Positions 38,187 to 47,808 of a DNA stretch of 64,000 nucleotides are shown piece after piece. The position numbers were made by a program, and so were the translations under genes. A model generated the notes under the pieces. It saw nothing but the letters and a program-made list of their open reading frames with translations, was not told the DNA's origin and made no database searches. How positions within the stretch are numbered: the stretch's first letter is position 1; each line of letters opens with the position of its first letter. Source of the DNA: Streptococcus parasanguinis ATCC 15912 (GTDB lineage Bacteria > Bacillota > Bacilli > Lactobacillales > Streptococcaceae); assembly GCF_000164675.2 (NCBI RefSeq), contig NC_015678.1, forward strand, positions 744,001-808,000, written 5' to 3'.

Positions 38187-39563
38187 TTATTCGACATCCA
38201 CCAAGAGTTCCTTTGGTTTCTTATGCAAGAGCCATTGTGAAGAAAGGATGGATACCAGAATCAAGAGGAGCCCACCGACCAATACAATCACCAACAATTG
38301 GCTCGGTTGGATGTCCATATGGAGTTCCGTCAGGGTCTTACTGAAGCTTTCTGCCTCAGCTCCTCCACCAAGGTTGGCTGCAGAGGATTCTTGAGCCATT
38401 TGTTTGGCAATGCCACTGGTTACGTTCTTAAGCACCGTATCTCCCACTGCTTTAGCAAGAAGCCCTGCGACTCCATAGGAGAGGAGGAAGGCTGGGATGG
38501 AAATCATGACTAATTCTGCCACGAATTGCCCCGCAATCTGTACCTTAGAAAGTCCTAAAGCCAGTAAGATTCCCACTTCTCTGCGACGGGCATTGAGCCA
38601 CAAGACGAGGAGAAGGGTGAGAAGCAAGCTAGCAAATACGAGGCTACCGATAAACAAGTAGTCCGCCACTTGGAACATGCTGCTGATCGATTTTTGCAAG
38701 GCTGGGTAGTTGGAAGAGCTCTTAACCAAGTCAAAGTAATTCCATGGGATATCCAAGGCTTTGATTTTTTCGATCAATTTGTCCAGGTCCTGATCCCCTT
38801 TGGCAAAGAAGGTCGCATCCTCATAGGTAGCTGTTTGAACAGTATTGCCGTAGAGTTTGGCAGCTGTATCTAGGTCAGAAATGAGGGTATCTTCATACAA
38901 TTCTTGGGCGTAAGTTAGAGGAGCTTGGTTCTTCCCTGAGAACAGACCCTTAATGGTCACTTCGACGGTTTCATTGGCCCCTTTTTCATTGTCAGCATCA
39001 TAGAGATTGGACTTGAGGCGCACCTTGTCGCCTACCTTGAGGCCATTCTTTTTCGCCAAATCTTCGTGCATGAGGATTTGGTTTTTGTCTTTATCCGTCA
39101 GGTGATCCCCTTGGACCAGCTTGTAGGCTCCAGAGACAAACTTATCTTCTTTTGAAGAGTCATTGACCCCTGTCACCATCAAGGTATTCTTGAAGTGCTT
39201 AGCCCGCTCTGGAGATTGATTTTGCAGGGTTTCTTCGGTCTCAATGATCTCGTGGTCTAGGATATCCGCGATGGCATTGATCCGCTTGATGGAGGAAGTG
39301 ATCCCCTCTACCTGACTGATTTTTTCGATGTCCTCTCCTCTGAGATTCCCCGCTCCCCGAGGGGTTCCTGGATTAGTCCTGCGATTGATCTGCATCGAGA
39401 AGCTATTGGTGATGGATCCCAGACTTTCCGATGAAGCTTGTTGGGTCGCTCCCTTCATGGAGAGTCCGATCAAGCTCAAGGTTCCCATGAGGAGAATGAT
39501 GGCAAAGAGCAAGAGAGACTTGGGCCATTTACGTGTGATATAAGCAAAAGCATTTCGCAACAT
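38187..39563 (-). CDS. vex3: ABC transporter permease Vex3
   Basis: 458 residues, an FtsX-type permease with a helix at about 15-37, a ~250-residue outer domain and three C-terminal helices. The segments [15 protein letters not shown] and [18 protein letters not shown] match what I recall of pneumococcal Vex3. With Vex1 and Vex2 it forms an ABC complex of unknown substrate. The ATG has GGAGGG at suitable distance. Confidence 0.93.
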   Translation of the reverse strand: MLRNAFAYITRKWPKSLLLFAIILLMGTLSLIGLSMKGATQQASSESLGSITNSFSMQINRRTNPGTPRGAGNLRGEDIEKISQVEGITSSIKRINAIADILDHEIIETEETLQNQSPERAKHFKNTLMVTGVNDSSKEDKFVSGAYKLVQGDHLTDKDKNQILMHEDLAKKNGLKVGDKVRLKSNLYDADNEKGANETVEVTIKGLFSGKNQAPLTYAQELYEDTLISDLDTAAKLYGNTVQTATYEDATFFAKGDQDLDKLIEKIKALDIPWNYFDLVKSSSNYPALQKSISSMFQVADYLFIGSLVFASLLLTLLLVLWLNARRREVGILLALGLSKVQIAGQFVAELVMISIPAFLLSYGVAGLLAKAVGDTVLKNVTSGIAKQMAQESSAANLGGGAEAESFSKTLTELHMDIQPSQLLVIVLVGGLLLILVSILSSQWLLHKKPKELLVDVE

Positions 39564-39575
39564 AACATTCCCTCC

Positions 39576-40217
39576 TTACTTGCTCTTCTCAACGAGGCTA
39601 CGGCGACTCAATTCCAAGACCACATCGGAGGCCTCTGCCACTTCCTTGCTGTGGGTGACGACGATGACACATTTTTGGCGCTCCTTGGCCAACTTCTTCA
39701 AAATGGCAATGATATCACCTGCTGTCTGTTCGTCTAGGTTTCCCGTCGGCTCATCAGCCAAGATGACAGGTGCTTCTGAAACAAGTGCACGCGCAATGGC
39801 CACCCGTTGCTGCTGCCCTCCGGATAGTTGGAGGACATTGCGTTTGATTTGCGTTTCGTCCAATCCCAATTCCAAGAGAATGTCTTTCCCAGCTTGTTTG
39901 TTGACCAGGCGGACATTTTCAAGTGGCGTCAAATAATCAATCAAATTGTAATTCTGAAAGACTAGGGAGACATGGTGCTTGCGGTGGTAGCTGGACCCTT
40001 TGGTCTGAATGTCCTCCCCATCAAAGAGAACCTGCCCCTTCTTGGGATTGTCTAGACCAGCCAAGAGAGAGAGGAGGGTAGATTTCCCAGTTCCTGACTG
40101 ACCGATAATACTGTAAAATGTCCCATTTTCGAACTGATAGTTCACATTTGAGAGGATATCTTCACTATAGCTTTGGTAACTATAGGCTACATTCTTGAGT
40201 TCTAACATATGTGTCAT
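39576..40217 (-). CDS. vex2: ABC transporter ATPase Vex2
   Basis: 213 residues. Walker [11 protein letters not shown]-loop LVFQNYN, signature LSGGQQQR, Walker [13 protein letters not shown] and His VTHS are present. It closely resembles pneumococcal Vex2 ([27 protein letters not shown]). It lies between the two permeases with gaps of 6 and 12 bases. The ATG has AAGGAG close by; a second ATG four codons on is possible. Confidence 0.94.
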   Translation of the reverse strand: MTHMLELKNVAYSYQSYSEDILSNVNYQFENGTFYSIIGQSGTGKSTLLSLLAGLDNPKKGQVLFDGEDIQTKGSSYHRKHHVSLVFQNYNLIDYLTPLENVRLVNKQAGKDILLELGLDETQIKRNVLQLSGGQQQRVAIARALVSEAPVILADEPTGNLDEQTAGDIIAILKKLAKERQKCVIVVTHSKEVAEASDVVLELSRRSLVEKSK

Positions 40218-40223
40218 TTCTCC

Positions 40224-41486
40224 TTAACTCATTTTTGTTAATATTTCTTTTGGGGTCTTGCGCCAGATCATGCTGGTAGTTACACCGAGCGACAGAAGGA
40301 TCAAGCACAAGAGGCTAGCATAGGCGATTCCTAAGGAAAGGCCTTGAGGGATTTGGTTGAGTAAGTCTAGGGTCTGCTGTTGACCGGTCTCTCCGACAAA
40401 CTGCTCTAAGAAACGATGGCTGACCATCCGTCCGATGAGAAAGGCTGGGATCACCGCTAGTAAGGATACCAGCACCACCTCCAAGAGGAACTGTCTAAAG
40501 ATCCGGCCCTTGCTCTTCCCAATGGATAAGAGCACCCCGATTTCATGGATCCGCTCCCGTGTCCAGAGACTTAGTAAGAGCGATAGCGCACCTGCTCCTG
40601 TCACCAGGAGGACGATCATCATGATCCTTACCAGCCCTTCTAGTGTCTGAGAGGATTCCTTCATCTGATCAAAGGCCTTGCGATCTTCGACCACGCGTAG
40701 CGATTGCCAATCCAGATCCAAGCTTTTGACTTGCTTCAAGAGAGCATCGATTTTCTCAGGATCTTTGACTCCAAAGGTGACCTGGGTCACTTCTTGCTGA
40801 CTGAGACCAAGAAGCTTAATCGCATCCTCATAAGGGAGGTAGACTTGGTTTTCACTCAGATCAGAGGTCATTCCTGTGAATTTTTCCTGTTTCTTACCCG
40901 AAAAAATCCCAACGATTTCAAAGGTTTGCTCTTTGGCAGGAGTCTCTCCCATCTGAAAGCTGGATAAGGTCAAGGAATCTCCGACCTTTAGTTTGTTCTT
41001 CTTAGCCAACTCTTGGTGGATCAAGATCTGGCCGCGAGCCTTGTCGGATAAGTGCTTGCCTTGCACCAGTTGGAAACTGCCACTGCGGAAATCCAGGTGC
41101 TGGTCTGTCTTCTGGGTAAAGACAGCGCCTAGCGCTTGCTTGGCTTCCTGACCCAGATCATCCCGTTCCACCGACTGCTGCCCAGTCACCGCTTCTTTAT
41201 CAAGAATGCGAACGGGACTTTCATATTGAGGAACCATGGATCCTACCCTAGCTAGTTGCTGCACTTTTTTAGCCTCCTTCAGAGCAAAGGGTGTCTCCCC
41301 TTGTTTACTGGTCAGGGCAAAACTGGTCCCAGCCGACTGCTTGATATGGTCCTCCAGTCTTCCTCCCACTTGCATCAGTGAAAAACAGAAATACAAGCAA
41401 GAGAGGATCAAGAGGAGAATCAGAAAGAGGACCAGATTCCTCGTTCTTTTTCGAGAAATATAGGCGATTGCCTGTTGTAAGAGCAT
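40224..41486 (-). CDS. vex1: ABC transporter permease Vex1
   Basis: 420 residues, FtsX type, with an N-terminal helix, an outer domain with SDKARGQILIHQELAKKNKLKVGDSL (also seen in Vex3) and three C-terminal helices. The ATG at 41486 (MLLQQAIAYIS) has GGAGG eight bases before it; the upstream ATG at 41501 lacks one. In pneumococcus a small gene, pep27, precedes vex1. None is seen here: the 150 bases upstream lead straight into an IS30 relic. Confidence 0.92.
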   Translation of the reverse strand: MLLQQAIAYISRKRTRNLVLFLILLLILSCLYFCFSLMQVGGRLEDHIKQSAGTSFALTSKQGETPFALKEAKKVQQLARVGSMVPQYESPVRILDKEAVTGQQSVERDDLGQEAKQALGAVFTQKTDQHLDFRSGSFQLVQGKHLSDKARGQILIHQELAKKNKLKVGDSLTLSSFQMGETPAKEQTFEIVGIFSGKKQEKFTGMTSDLSENQVYLPYEDAIKLLGLSQQEVTQVTFGVKDPEKIDALLKQVKSLDLDWQSLRVVEDRKAFDQMKESSQTLEGLVRIMMIVLLVTGAGALSLLLSLWTRERIHEIGVLLSIGKSKGRIFRQFLLEVVLVSLLAVIPAFLIGRMVSHRFLEQFVGETGQQQTLDLLNQIPQGLSLGIAYASLLCLILLSLGVTTSMIWRKTPKEILTKMS

Positions 41487-41680
41487 GATCTTACCCTCCA
41501 TTTCAAGTTCCACAGTGATACAATGTGGACACTTTCATCATTTGTTATAGTTATTATAGAAAAGAAATGTGAAATGTTTATGAAATGATAAATTGTAAAA
41601 TATAGTGCAACAAAAAGACTCATAGCGTTTCATTGGTGTAAACTGTAAGTAACCACACAAACAGAACCCGAGGAAAAACT

Positions 41681-42615
41681 ATGAGCTACTCCCATCTTAC
41701 CATAACCGATCGAATAAAGATAGAAACTTACTTGGATTTAGGTTTGAAATCTTGCCAAATTGCAAGTAAACTTGGCGTCCATAAGTCTACCATTTCAAGA
41801 GAGTTAAGACGATGCAAAAATGTTTACTCCGCCGTCTTAGCACAGGAACAGTACGACCACAGGGCTAAGCAAAAGGGTCAGAAGTCTTGTTTGACACCAA
41901 AGTTGAAAAAGGAAATTGAAAAGGGGTTAAAAGCCTCTTGGTCACCTGAACAGATTTGTGGTCGCTATCAGCTTGAACAAAAGCCAATGGTAGCTTTTAA
42001 AACCATCTATAATTGGCTCTATGCTGGTTTGATTGATCTGGATTTAAGCGTCCTGCGCCGAAATGGAAAAAATCGACAGCCCAAAGAAACACGTGGACAT
42101 TTAGGATTGGCACGTCGATTGCCAAACGTCCTAAAGTGGTCAGGAATCGTGAGACTTTTGGCCACTGGGAGCTCGATACTGTGGTGTCTTCCAGAGGCAA
42201 AAGTAAGGGCTGTTTAGCGACCTTTCTAGAGCGAAAAACTCGTTTTTACTTAGCTTTCAAGATACCAGATAGAACAGCCAAAGCTATGTATTCAGCTATC
42301 GAACAACTTTGTAAGCTATTTCCAAAAGAGGCTCTTAAAACCTTCACTTCAGACAGGGGAAAAGAGTTTGCCTGCTATCCTCTGGTGGAGAACTTAGGAA
42401 TTCCCTTTTTCTTTGCGGACGCCTATTCTTCCTGGCAGAGAGGAAGCAATGAAAACGCAAATGGCTTACTAAGAGAATATTTCCCAAAGAAAACAGATTT
42501 AGCCACTATTTCTGATGAGGCTTTGAACAAGGCCTTATATGATATCAATCACCGACCACGAAAATGTTTAGCTTACAGAACTGCTTGTGAAGCTCTAGAG
42601 GATGAGTTCAAGTAA
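41681..42615 (+). pseudogene. IS30-family transposase, frameshifted
   Basis: The first part (41681 to about 42096) has the IS30 helix-turn-helix start MSYSHLTITDRIKIETYL and SWSPEQICGRYQ. The second, in the +2 frame, has TFRIG...FGHWELDTVV, TSDRGKEF and ANGLLREYFPKKTD, the DDE catalytic core. The frames meet at KETRG/TFRIG near 42096, where one base appears lost. All catalytic parts are visible, so it is a recent inactivation. Terminal inverted repeats were not located with confidence. Confidence 0.9.
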
Positions 42616-42616
42616 A

Positions 42617-42833
42617 TGTAGCATTTATTCTTGCAATTTATCAAGAGAAAAAGATCATGAACGCGCTGGAACTGCCCTACTCAAATGCAAAATTAGAAGC
42701 TACTAATAACCTCATCAAGGTCATCAAGCGAAATGCTTTTGTCTTCCGGAACTTTGAAAACTTCAAAACTAGAATTCTCATCGCTTTGAACATCAAAAAG
42801 GGGAGAACCAATTTGGTCCTCTCCAGGTTGTAA
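42617..42833 (+). pseudogene. ISL3-family transposase, C-terminal remnant
   Basis: The frame ends with PYSNAKLEATNNLIKVIK, then AFVFRNFENFKTRILI and a stop at 42833. That is the characteristic tail of ISL3 (IS1167/IS1193-like) transposases. Only ~70 codons remain, joined directly to the IS30 relic. The sequence after it (ATCAACCCACTACAGTTGAC, 42840-42859) looks like the ISL3 right end. Confidence 0.85.
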
Positions 42834-42867
42834 CTTTTTATCAACCCACTACAGTTGACAATGAGCC

Positions 42868-43065
42868 TTATTTTCTTTTCTTCTTCATTTCTTTTTCAAT
42901 CGCACTAGCAATTTTCTCCACCATATAGGCCGTTTGGAGATTGCGCAGGATCAAGAGGGCCCAAAAGAATGCAAAGAGCATCTGACCCGCCATGGTCGCT
43001 TCATTGAAAAAATAAGTCTCCATAGCAGTAAAGACTGCTATCACTGCAAATTGTTTTGTATTCAT
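42868..43065 (-). CDS. Small membrane protein, DUF3272-like
   Basis: 65 residues with two hydrophobic stretches (about 5-22 and 28-42) and a very basic end (MKKKRK). It resembles short streptococcal proteins of the DUF3272 type found next to dnaX. Function unknown. It lies 38 bases after dnaX on the same strand. Confidence 0.7.
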   Translation of the reverse strand: MNTKQFAVIAVFTAMETYFFNEATMAGQMLFAFFWALLILRNLQTAYMVEKIASAIEKEMKKKRK

Positions 43066-43103
43066 ACCATTATTTTACCATGATTCGGTAAAAAATTCAT
43101 GTA

Positions 43104-44780
43104 TTAATCGTCCTGAAGGGTAATTTTATCAGATAGGAAGGTAAATTCCTCAGGAATGACGCTTTCCTCTTCTTCCACCACTTCGGCTTTTTGTCCACGC
43201 GCCTTAGCCGAAAACTCTGCCCGGATTTGAGTCCACTCCTCTAGAGAAACCGCTAGAATCTCTGGAGAAAAGCCAGCAGCATTGCTGAGGATATTCCCAA
43301 ACATGGTATTGAGGTTGTCCCGCTTCATGGTCTGTTCAGCATTAAAGGCAGACTCAAAGGCTAAAATCGCATGGTTTTCATTGGCAGCGACCGGCTGAGA
43401 TCCGATTAAGAGAGCCCTATCCGCACCTGCCAAGCTTTCGATAATTTCCCCCCAAGCATTCTGAAGACGGATCAAGTTGGTCCGTGCCAGCTCAGGGTTT
43501 TCGACCGCCTCTTGCAAAATCGCGTTGACCTTGTTGCGATCTGCCCGGTAGCCCTTGCTAGACTTGGTCTGACGAGCTACTGCTGGTTTTGAAGCAGGTA
43601 GACTGTTACCTGTTTGCGCTAACTGTTGCTTGAGCTGAGCGACTTCCTTCTTCAAGTTTTCCAGCTGAGCTAAGACATTATAAGGAACTTCCACAGCTAC
43701 TGAGTTAGAAACTTGGCCCGTGCTTTCCGCCAATTTAATGGTCATCATTTCAGTATAAATGCGCGGTTGCAGGCTATTTTTGATATCGGCTAGACTAGTC
43801 GTCGCTTGGTCAATCAGGGCAAAGAGACGAGCTTGATCGGCTGCAAGGTTTGCCTCGAATAAATCACTAGCATGGGTATTTTCTCCACCCGTCTGAACAA
43901 TCAAGAGATCTCTCAGGTATTGAAGTAAGTCCGCGACAAAACGAGCCATATTCTTGCCATTATCAAAGATAATCGCCAGCTGGTCGAGCGCCGCTGTCGC
44001 ATCATGGTCCAGGATGGCAGCCACGTACTGATCAAGAGCGGCTAGACTGATGGAGCCGGTGATCTCTTCAGCAATCGCGGTCGTCAACTCACTACCCGCA
44101 GTCAGACTTAGGGCTTGGTCTAAAATGGACAAAGCATCCCGCATCCCACCTTCAGCGCGCCGGGCGATGATCTGGACAGCATCTGCTTCATAGGCAATGC
44201 CTTCTGTAGCTAAGATACTTTCCAAATGGTGAACGATATCTGGCAGTTTGATAGATTTGAATTCAAAACGTTGCACCCGTGACAGAATGGTCGCAGGAAT
44301 CTTGTGCAACTCCGTTGTTGCAAGGATAAAGACCACGTTTTCCGTTGGCTCTTCCAGCGTCTTCAACAAGGCATTAAAGGCCCCTGTTGAGAGCATATGG
44401 ACCTCATCGATAATATAGACCTTGTGCTTGGCTAGACTTGGAGCATAGGTCGACTTGTCGCGAATATCGCGAATTTCATCGACCCCATTGTTAGAGGCTG
44501 CATCGATCTCGATGACATCTTCTAGGCTCCCATTGGTAATGGATTCACAGATATAGCAGTCGTTACACGGCTCCCCATTGACTTGATTGGGACAGTTCAT
44601 GGCCTTAGCAAAGATCTTGGCCACACTGGTTTTCCCAGTACCACGAGGACCTGAAAAGAGATAGGCATGGCTGATCTTCTCCTGCTCGACGGCCTGTCTC
44701 AATGTCCGTGCCACTACTTGCTGGCCGACCAATTGGCCAAAGGTCTGGCTACGGTATTTCCGATATAAAGCTTGATACAT
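43104..44780 (-). CDS. dnaX: DNA polymerase III subunit gamma/tau
   Basis: 558 residues. Clamp-loader AAA+ ATPase with P-loop GPRGTGKTS (44-52), a four-Cys zinc site (residues 63, 72, 75, 78), Walker B VYIIDEVHML, sensor TTELHKIPATILSRVQRFEF, then the collar domain and a variable tau C-terminus. It loads the sliding clamp and couples the polymerases at the fork. The start overlaps the fRMsr stop by one base (TAATG). Confidence 0.97.
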   Translation of the reverse strand: MYQALYRKYRSQTFGQLVGQQVVARTLRQAVEQEKISHAYLFSGPRGTGKTSVAKIFAKAMNCPNQVNGEPCNDCYICESITNGSLEDVIEIDAASNNGVDEIRDIRDKSTYAPSLAKHKVYIIDEVHMLSTGAFNALLKTLEEPTENVVFILATTELHKIPATILSRVQRFEFKSIKLPDIVHHLESILATEGIAYEADAVQIIARRAEGGMRDALSILDQALSLTAGSELTTAIAEEITGSISLAALDQYVAAILDHDATAALDQLAIIFDNGKNMARFVADLLQYLRDLLIVQTGGENTHASDLFEANLAADQARLFALIDQATTSLADIKNSLQPRIYTEMMTIKLAESTGQVSNSVAVEVPYNVLAQLENLKKEVAQLKQQLAQTGNSLPASKPAVARQTKSSKGYRADRNKVNAILQEAVENPELARTNLIRLQNAWGEIIESLAGADRALLIGSQPVAANENHAILAFESAFNAEQTMKRDNLNTMFGNILSNAAGFSPEILAVSLEEWTQIRAEFSAKARGQKAEVVEEEESVIPEEFTFLSDKITLQDD

Positions 44781-45277
44781 TAGTTCTTAACCCCAAACAT
44801 CTTAAAGTCCCAGTTTGTCTTTTCGATCAAGAGAGCGACAAACTTTTCCAAATACTCGTGATCCAGCTGATCATAGTCAGAGACACACTCCGAATCCAGG
44901 TCTAAAACCCCAAGGAGCTGGCCGTCCTTGACCATAGGCACCACAATCTCACTCATAGCCCGACTATCACAGGAAATATAATTAGCATGTTGGCGCACAT
45001 CTTCCACAATCATGGTTTCTTGCTTTTGAGCTGCTTCTCCACAGACACCCTTTCCAAGAGCGATGTGGACACAAGAAACGCCTCCCTGAAAGGGTCCCAA
45101 GATTAATTCCGTTTGGTCATACAAATAAAAACCCGCAAAGACCGAACGAGGCAAGGCTTGATTTAAGAGAGCACTGGCATTGGACAGATTAGCCAAGGCA
45201 TTGGTTTCATCCATTAAGAGAGCGTCTAACTGAGCCAGCAAGAGCTGGTATTGTGATTCTTTTTCCGAATGTTTCAT
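44780..45277 (-). CDS. Free methionine-R-sulfoxide reductase (GAF domain)
   Basis: 165 residues, a single GAF domain. The three Cys of fRMsr are present: [13 protein letters not shown] (ten residues on) and YISCDS. It reduces free Met-R-sulfoxide with thioredoxin. The ATG at 45277 (MKHSEKE) is chosen to fit related proteins, although GGGAGG sits very close to it; an ATG three codons up lacks a site. A TATAAT stands right before the gene, so the leader would be very short. It is cotranscribed with dnaX. Confidence 0.88.
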   Translation of the reverse strand: MKHSEKESQYQLLLAQLDALLMDETNALANLSNASALLNQALPRSVFAGFYLYDQTELILGPFQGGVSCVHIALGKGVCGEAAQKQETMIVEDVRQHANYISCDSRAMSEIVVPMVKDGQLLGVLDLDSECVSDYDQLDHEYLEKFVALLIEKTNWDFKMFGVKN

Positions 45278-45333
45278 ACCTCCCATTATACCAAATCTTT
45301 GCCCAAAAATTAAGCTTCAAACAGCGAAAGAAA

Positions 45334-45510
45334 AGAGAGTGGGACAGAAATCGGTAATTCGTTAGAATTCGATTTCATCATCCCACCTCCGCACAGTTGA
45401 GTAGGGCTGTAAAAGCTGATGAAATCAGCGTAGTAGAGCCCACTCAACCACTGCGTCTTGCTCGACAATCCAAAAACAATTGAGAGGCTAGGACTTTTGT
45501 CCCAGCCTCT
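45334..45510 (+). repeat. Three-hairpin dispersed element, copy 3
   Basis: Same sequence and hairpins as copy 1, with a few changes (CATCATCCCACC in place of CGTCGTCCCACC). Unlike copy 1, no T run follows the last hairpin. It lies upstream of the fRMsr-dnaX genes and downstream of DUF1275. A short stretch after it (45540-45600) has TCTCACGGCGGAAAGTTTCA, like the edge of repeat copy A. Confidence 0.92.
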
Positions 45511-45647
45511 GGAATATAGATAATGTTATCTTAAAACTTTTCTCACGGCGGAAAGTTTCAATATATTCTTGATTCATTTTAAAAATGAAATCTCAGTTTT
45601 ATTTCTTTGCAGAATCATTTAACTCATTCTTCTAAGAATGATTTTAT

Positions 45648-46328
45648 CTATTCATGTCGCCGATTGAAGTGAAAGACTTCAAAATATTGAATGGCGCGAT
45701 AAATTAAAAAGATAGTCAAGATGATGGACACCAGCCAGATGGTCTCTAACCCATAATACTGGATCAAGTAGGTTGAAAAAATGGCCCCAAAGACAAAACT
45801 CCCGATCAAGCAGGTCATAAAAATGGCTTCCCAAAGGAATTTCTTCTCCTTTTCTCTGACAAAATTCCCATAAGCCACCATGGTTTTCTTGAGATTTCCC
45901 GTCATAAAGGAATGATTATAGGCATAGCCATCTACTTCTCCAAAAGAGGTCGCAACGATTCCCAAACTCAGGCCAAAAAAAGGCACAATGAAGACATTTT
46001 TTACCGATGCTGGCAAAAATCCCGTCACCAAGGTCGTGAGGATAAAGGGCACCAAGGTACTGAGGCGCCAGACTGAATTGTCAATCAAACGCCGCAAAAC
46101 CGTCATCAAAAAGATTCCCAGCATAAAGGCCAACATGGTCGCTAACTTTACTTCTACATCTGAGATCTGTTGGCCAATCAAACCAACCGATAGAAAGACC
46201 ACATTTCCCGTCTGGCCTGCCGCCAAGGTCCCACCCCGACAAATAAAAGTATAAGCATCTGAAAAACCAGCACACATGGTCAATAAACAAGCGAACGCCT
46301 TGGTCCGCGAATGAAACTCCCTTTTCAT
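45648..46328 (-). CDS. DUF1275 (YoaK-like) membrane protein
   Basis: 226 residues with about six membrane helices. The family signatures GFSDAYTFI, AGQTGNVVFL and SFMTGNLKK are present. Function is unproved; the fold suggests a small-molecule transporter. The ATG at 46328 has GGGAG seven bases upstream. The open frame extends 49 codons further up, through a repeat element, and that part is not coding. Confidence 0.88.
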   Translation of the reverse strand: MKREFHSRTKAFACLLTMCAGFSDAYTFICRGGTLAAGQTGNVVFLSVGLIGQQISDVEVKLATMLAFMLGIFLMTVLRRLIDNSVWRLSTLVPFILTTLVTGFLPASVKNVFIVPFFGLSLGIVATSFGEVDGYAYNHSFMTGNLKKTMVAYGNFVREKEKKFLWEAIFMTCLIGSFVFGAIFSTYLIQYYGLETIWLVSIILTIFLIYRAIQYFEVFHFNRRHE

Positions 46329-46342
46329 TTCCACTCTCCCTA

Positions 46343-46513
46343 GGAAAAAGAGGGAGTGGTACAGAACGTTACATAACGTTTCTCGTACCACCCCCGCAAC
46401 ATTGATTGAGAACTCTTTCGAGTTTTTAGGCGAATGACGAGTCTCACCAACTACTGCGACATTCCGTAATTCCAACTATTGTTATTGGATTGGAGATCGA
46501 TTTCCCTCTTTCT
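46343..46513 (+). repeat. Diverged fifth member of the three-hairpin family
   Basis: The same plan as copies 1-4 with different bases. First hairpin GTGGTAC...GTACCAC with inner AACGTT/AACGTT; then CCCCCGCAAC; a second weak hairpin (GAGAACTC / GAGTCTC); then ACTGCG and ATTCCAA; and terminal arms AAAGAGGGA (46347-46355) / TCCCTCTTT (46503-46511). It lies between udk and DUF1275. Confidence 0.7.
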
Positions 46514-46521
46514 CCCTATTT

Positions 46522-47160
46522 TTATTTTCCCTCACGCGCTTCGTTGAGGATTTTTTCAATCTTGGTTGTGATCAAGTCAATCGCAACTGTGTTGGTCACG
46601 CCCTCAGGAATGATCACGTCCGCATAACGCTTGGTTGGCTCGATGAACTGGTGGTACATCGGTTTTACTACACCAAGGTATTGCTCAATGACACTATCAA
46701 GACTCCGGCCACGCTCCTCCATATCGCGCTTGATCCGACGAATGATCCGCACATCATCATCCGTATCAACGAAAATCTTGATGTCCATCAAGTCCCGAAG
46801 ACGCTTGTCTTCAAGAACTAAGATTCCTTCCACGATAAAAACATCTTGTGGTTCCTGACGATAGGTCTTGCTGCTGCGCGTATGCTCTGCATAGTCATAA
46901 GTTGGGATATCCACCGGACGACCCTCCAAGAGTTCATTGATCTGCGCAATCATCAAGTCCGTATCAAAGGCAAAAGGATGGTCATAGTTGGTCTTGATCC
47001 GCTCCTCAAAGGTCAAATGACTCTGGTCCTTGTAATAAGAATCATGCTCAATCATGGCAATCTTTTCATTCGGGAAATTAGCCAAAATGGCACGAGACAC
47101 ACTGGTCTTTCCACCACCAGAACCACCAGTAACACCAATAATAATAGGTCTATTTTGCAT
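46522..47160 (-). CDS. udk: Uridine kinase
   Basis: 212 residues. The P-loop [12 protein letters not shown] is at 9-20, and the uridine-binding region HDSYYKD and FDTDLM follow, with the lid [12 protein letters not shown]. It phosphorylates uridine and cytidine with GTP or ATP in pyrimidine salvage. A single gene. Confidence 0.96.
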   Translation of the reverse strand: MQNRPIIIGVTGGSGGGKTSVSRAILANFPNEKIAMIEHDSYYKDQSHLTFEERIKTNYDHPFAFDTDLMIAQINELLEGRPVDIPTYDYAEHTRSSKTYRQEPQDVFIVEGILVLEDKRLRDLMDIKIFVDTDDDVRIIRRIKRDMEERGRSLDSVIEQYLGVVKPMYHQFIEPTKRYADVIIPEGVTNTVAIDLITTKIEKILNEAREGK

Positions 47161-47618
47161 TTTCTACTCCATTACCTGTAGTCGTCTGAGAAGAAATAGA
47201 CATCTCAGACACATCTTATCCATTTTACCATATTTTTGCCTAGACATGAATAGTTTTTCAGTCAGAAATTTGGAAACAAAAACTCTAAGCAGCCTCAGCC
47301 TGCTAACTCATGAAAGAAAAGAAAGTGTGGTTTAAAATAAAGGTGAACAATAGAATTCCGCGGTCATTAATAGGGCTTTGCCCTAGTTCATATGAAAGTG
47401 CCGGCATTAAAAAATCCTCACACCTCACACCAAGAATACGACAAAGAAAAAGTGCTAGGACTGAGGCGACAGTTCTAACACCAAAATTTTTAAAAATTTC
47501 AATTACAGTATCGTACAAGAAGAGTATTTTTTGCGCTCTTTTTGATGTTTTTTTCAAATAAAAAGTCACCGAATTTGGTGACTTCATTAGGAGATTATGA
47601 TGAAAAAAGTTTTAGGAT
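47161..47618. other. Gene-poor stretch with possible degraded sequence
   Basis: No supported gene. Open frames of 83 (plus) and 94 codons (minus) overlap here, but neither has a ribosome site or a recognisable product. A perfect 8-bp hairpin AAGTCACC / GGTGACTT (47563-47584) precedes AGGAGATT-ATGATG and a nine-codon frame that stops at once. This looks like the terminator, ribosome site and first codons of a deleted gene. Confidence 0.45.
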
Positions 47619-47758
47619 TTCATTAAATGAAGGTTACTCAATGAAAATCGAAATCAGACTAGACAGAGCGACGTAAACATAACTAAAGTTAGGTAAGTCG
47701 AATTTAACGAAGTATGGTGAGATTTTCGAAGAGTAATAAGAGATCTTCATTTAATGAT
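47619..47758. repeat. BOX-like palindromic element
   Basis: Outer arms TCATTAAATGAAG (47619-47631) / CTTCATTTAATGA (47746-47758) enclose TTACTCAATGAAAATC ... GATTTTCGAAGAGTAA. The inner motif is the well-known edge of pneumococcal BOX elements (ACTCAATGAAAATC / GATTTTCGAAGAGT). The centre does not match boxA exactly, so this is a variant. Confidence 0.65.
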
Positions 47759-47808
47759 GACAAGATACATGAACAGACTTAAAGTTAGCTAAGATTTTAA
47801 ATCCACTA

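Noticed and set aside
41523..41560. 12-codon frame upstream of vex1 as a possible Pep27 peptide
   Set aside because: Too short, no similarity to what is known of Pep27 and no ribosome site.
46329..46475. Extension of the DUF1275 protein by 49 codons
   Set aside because: It runs through the diverged repeat element; a good ribosome site precedes the internal ATG.
47303..47587. 94-codon minus-strand frame between udk and the flavoprotein gene
   Set aside because: No ribosome site, overlaps a plus-strand frame of similar length and begins inside a hairpin; no recognisable product.
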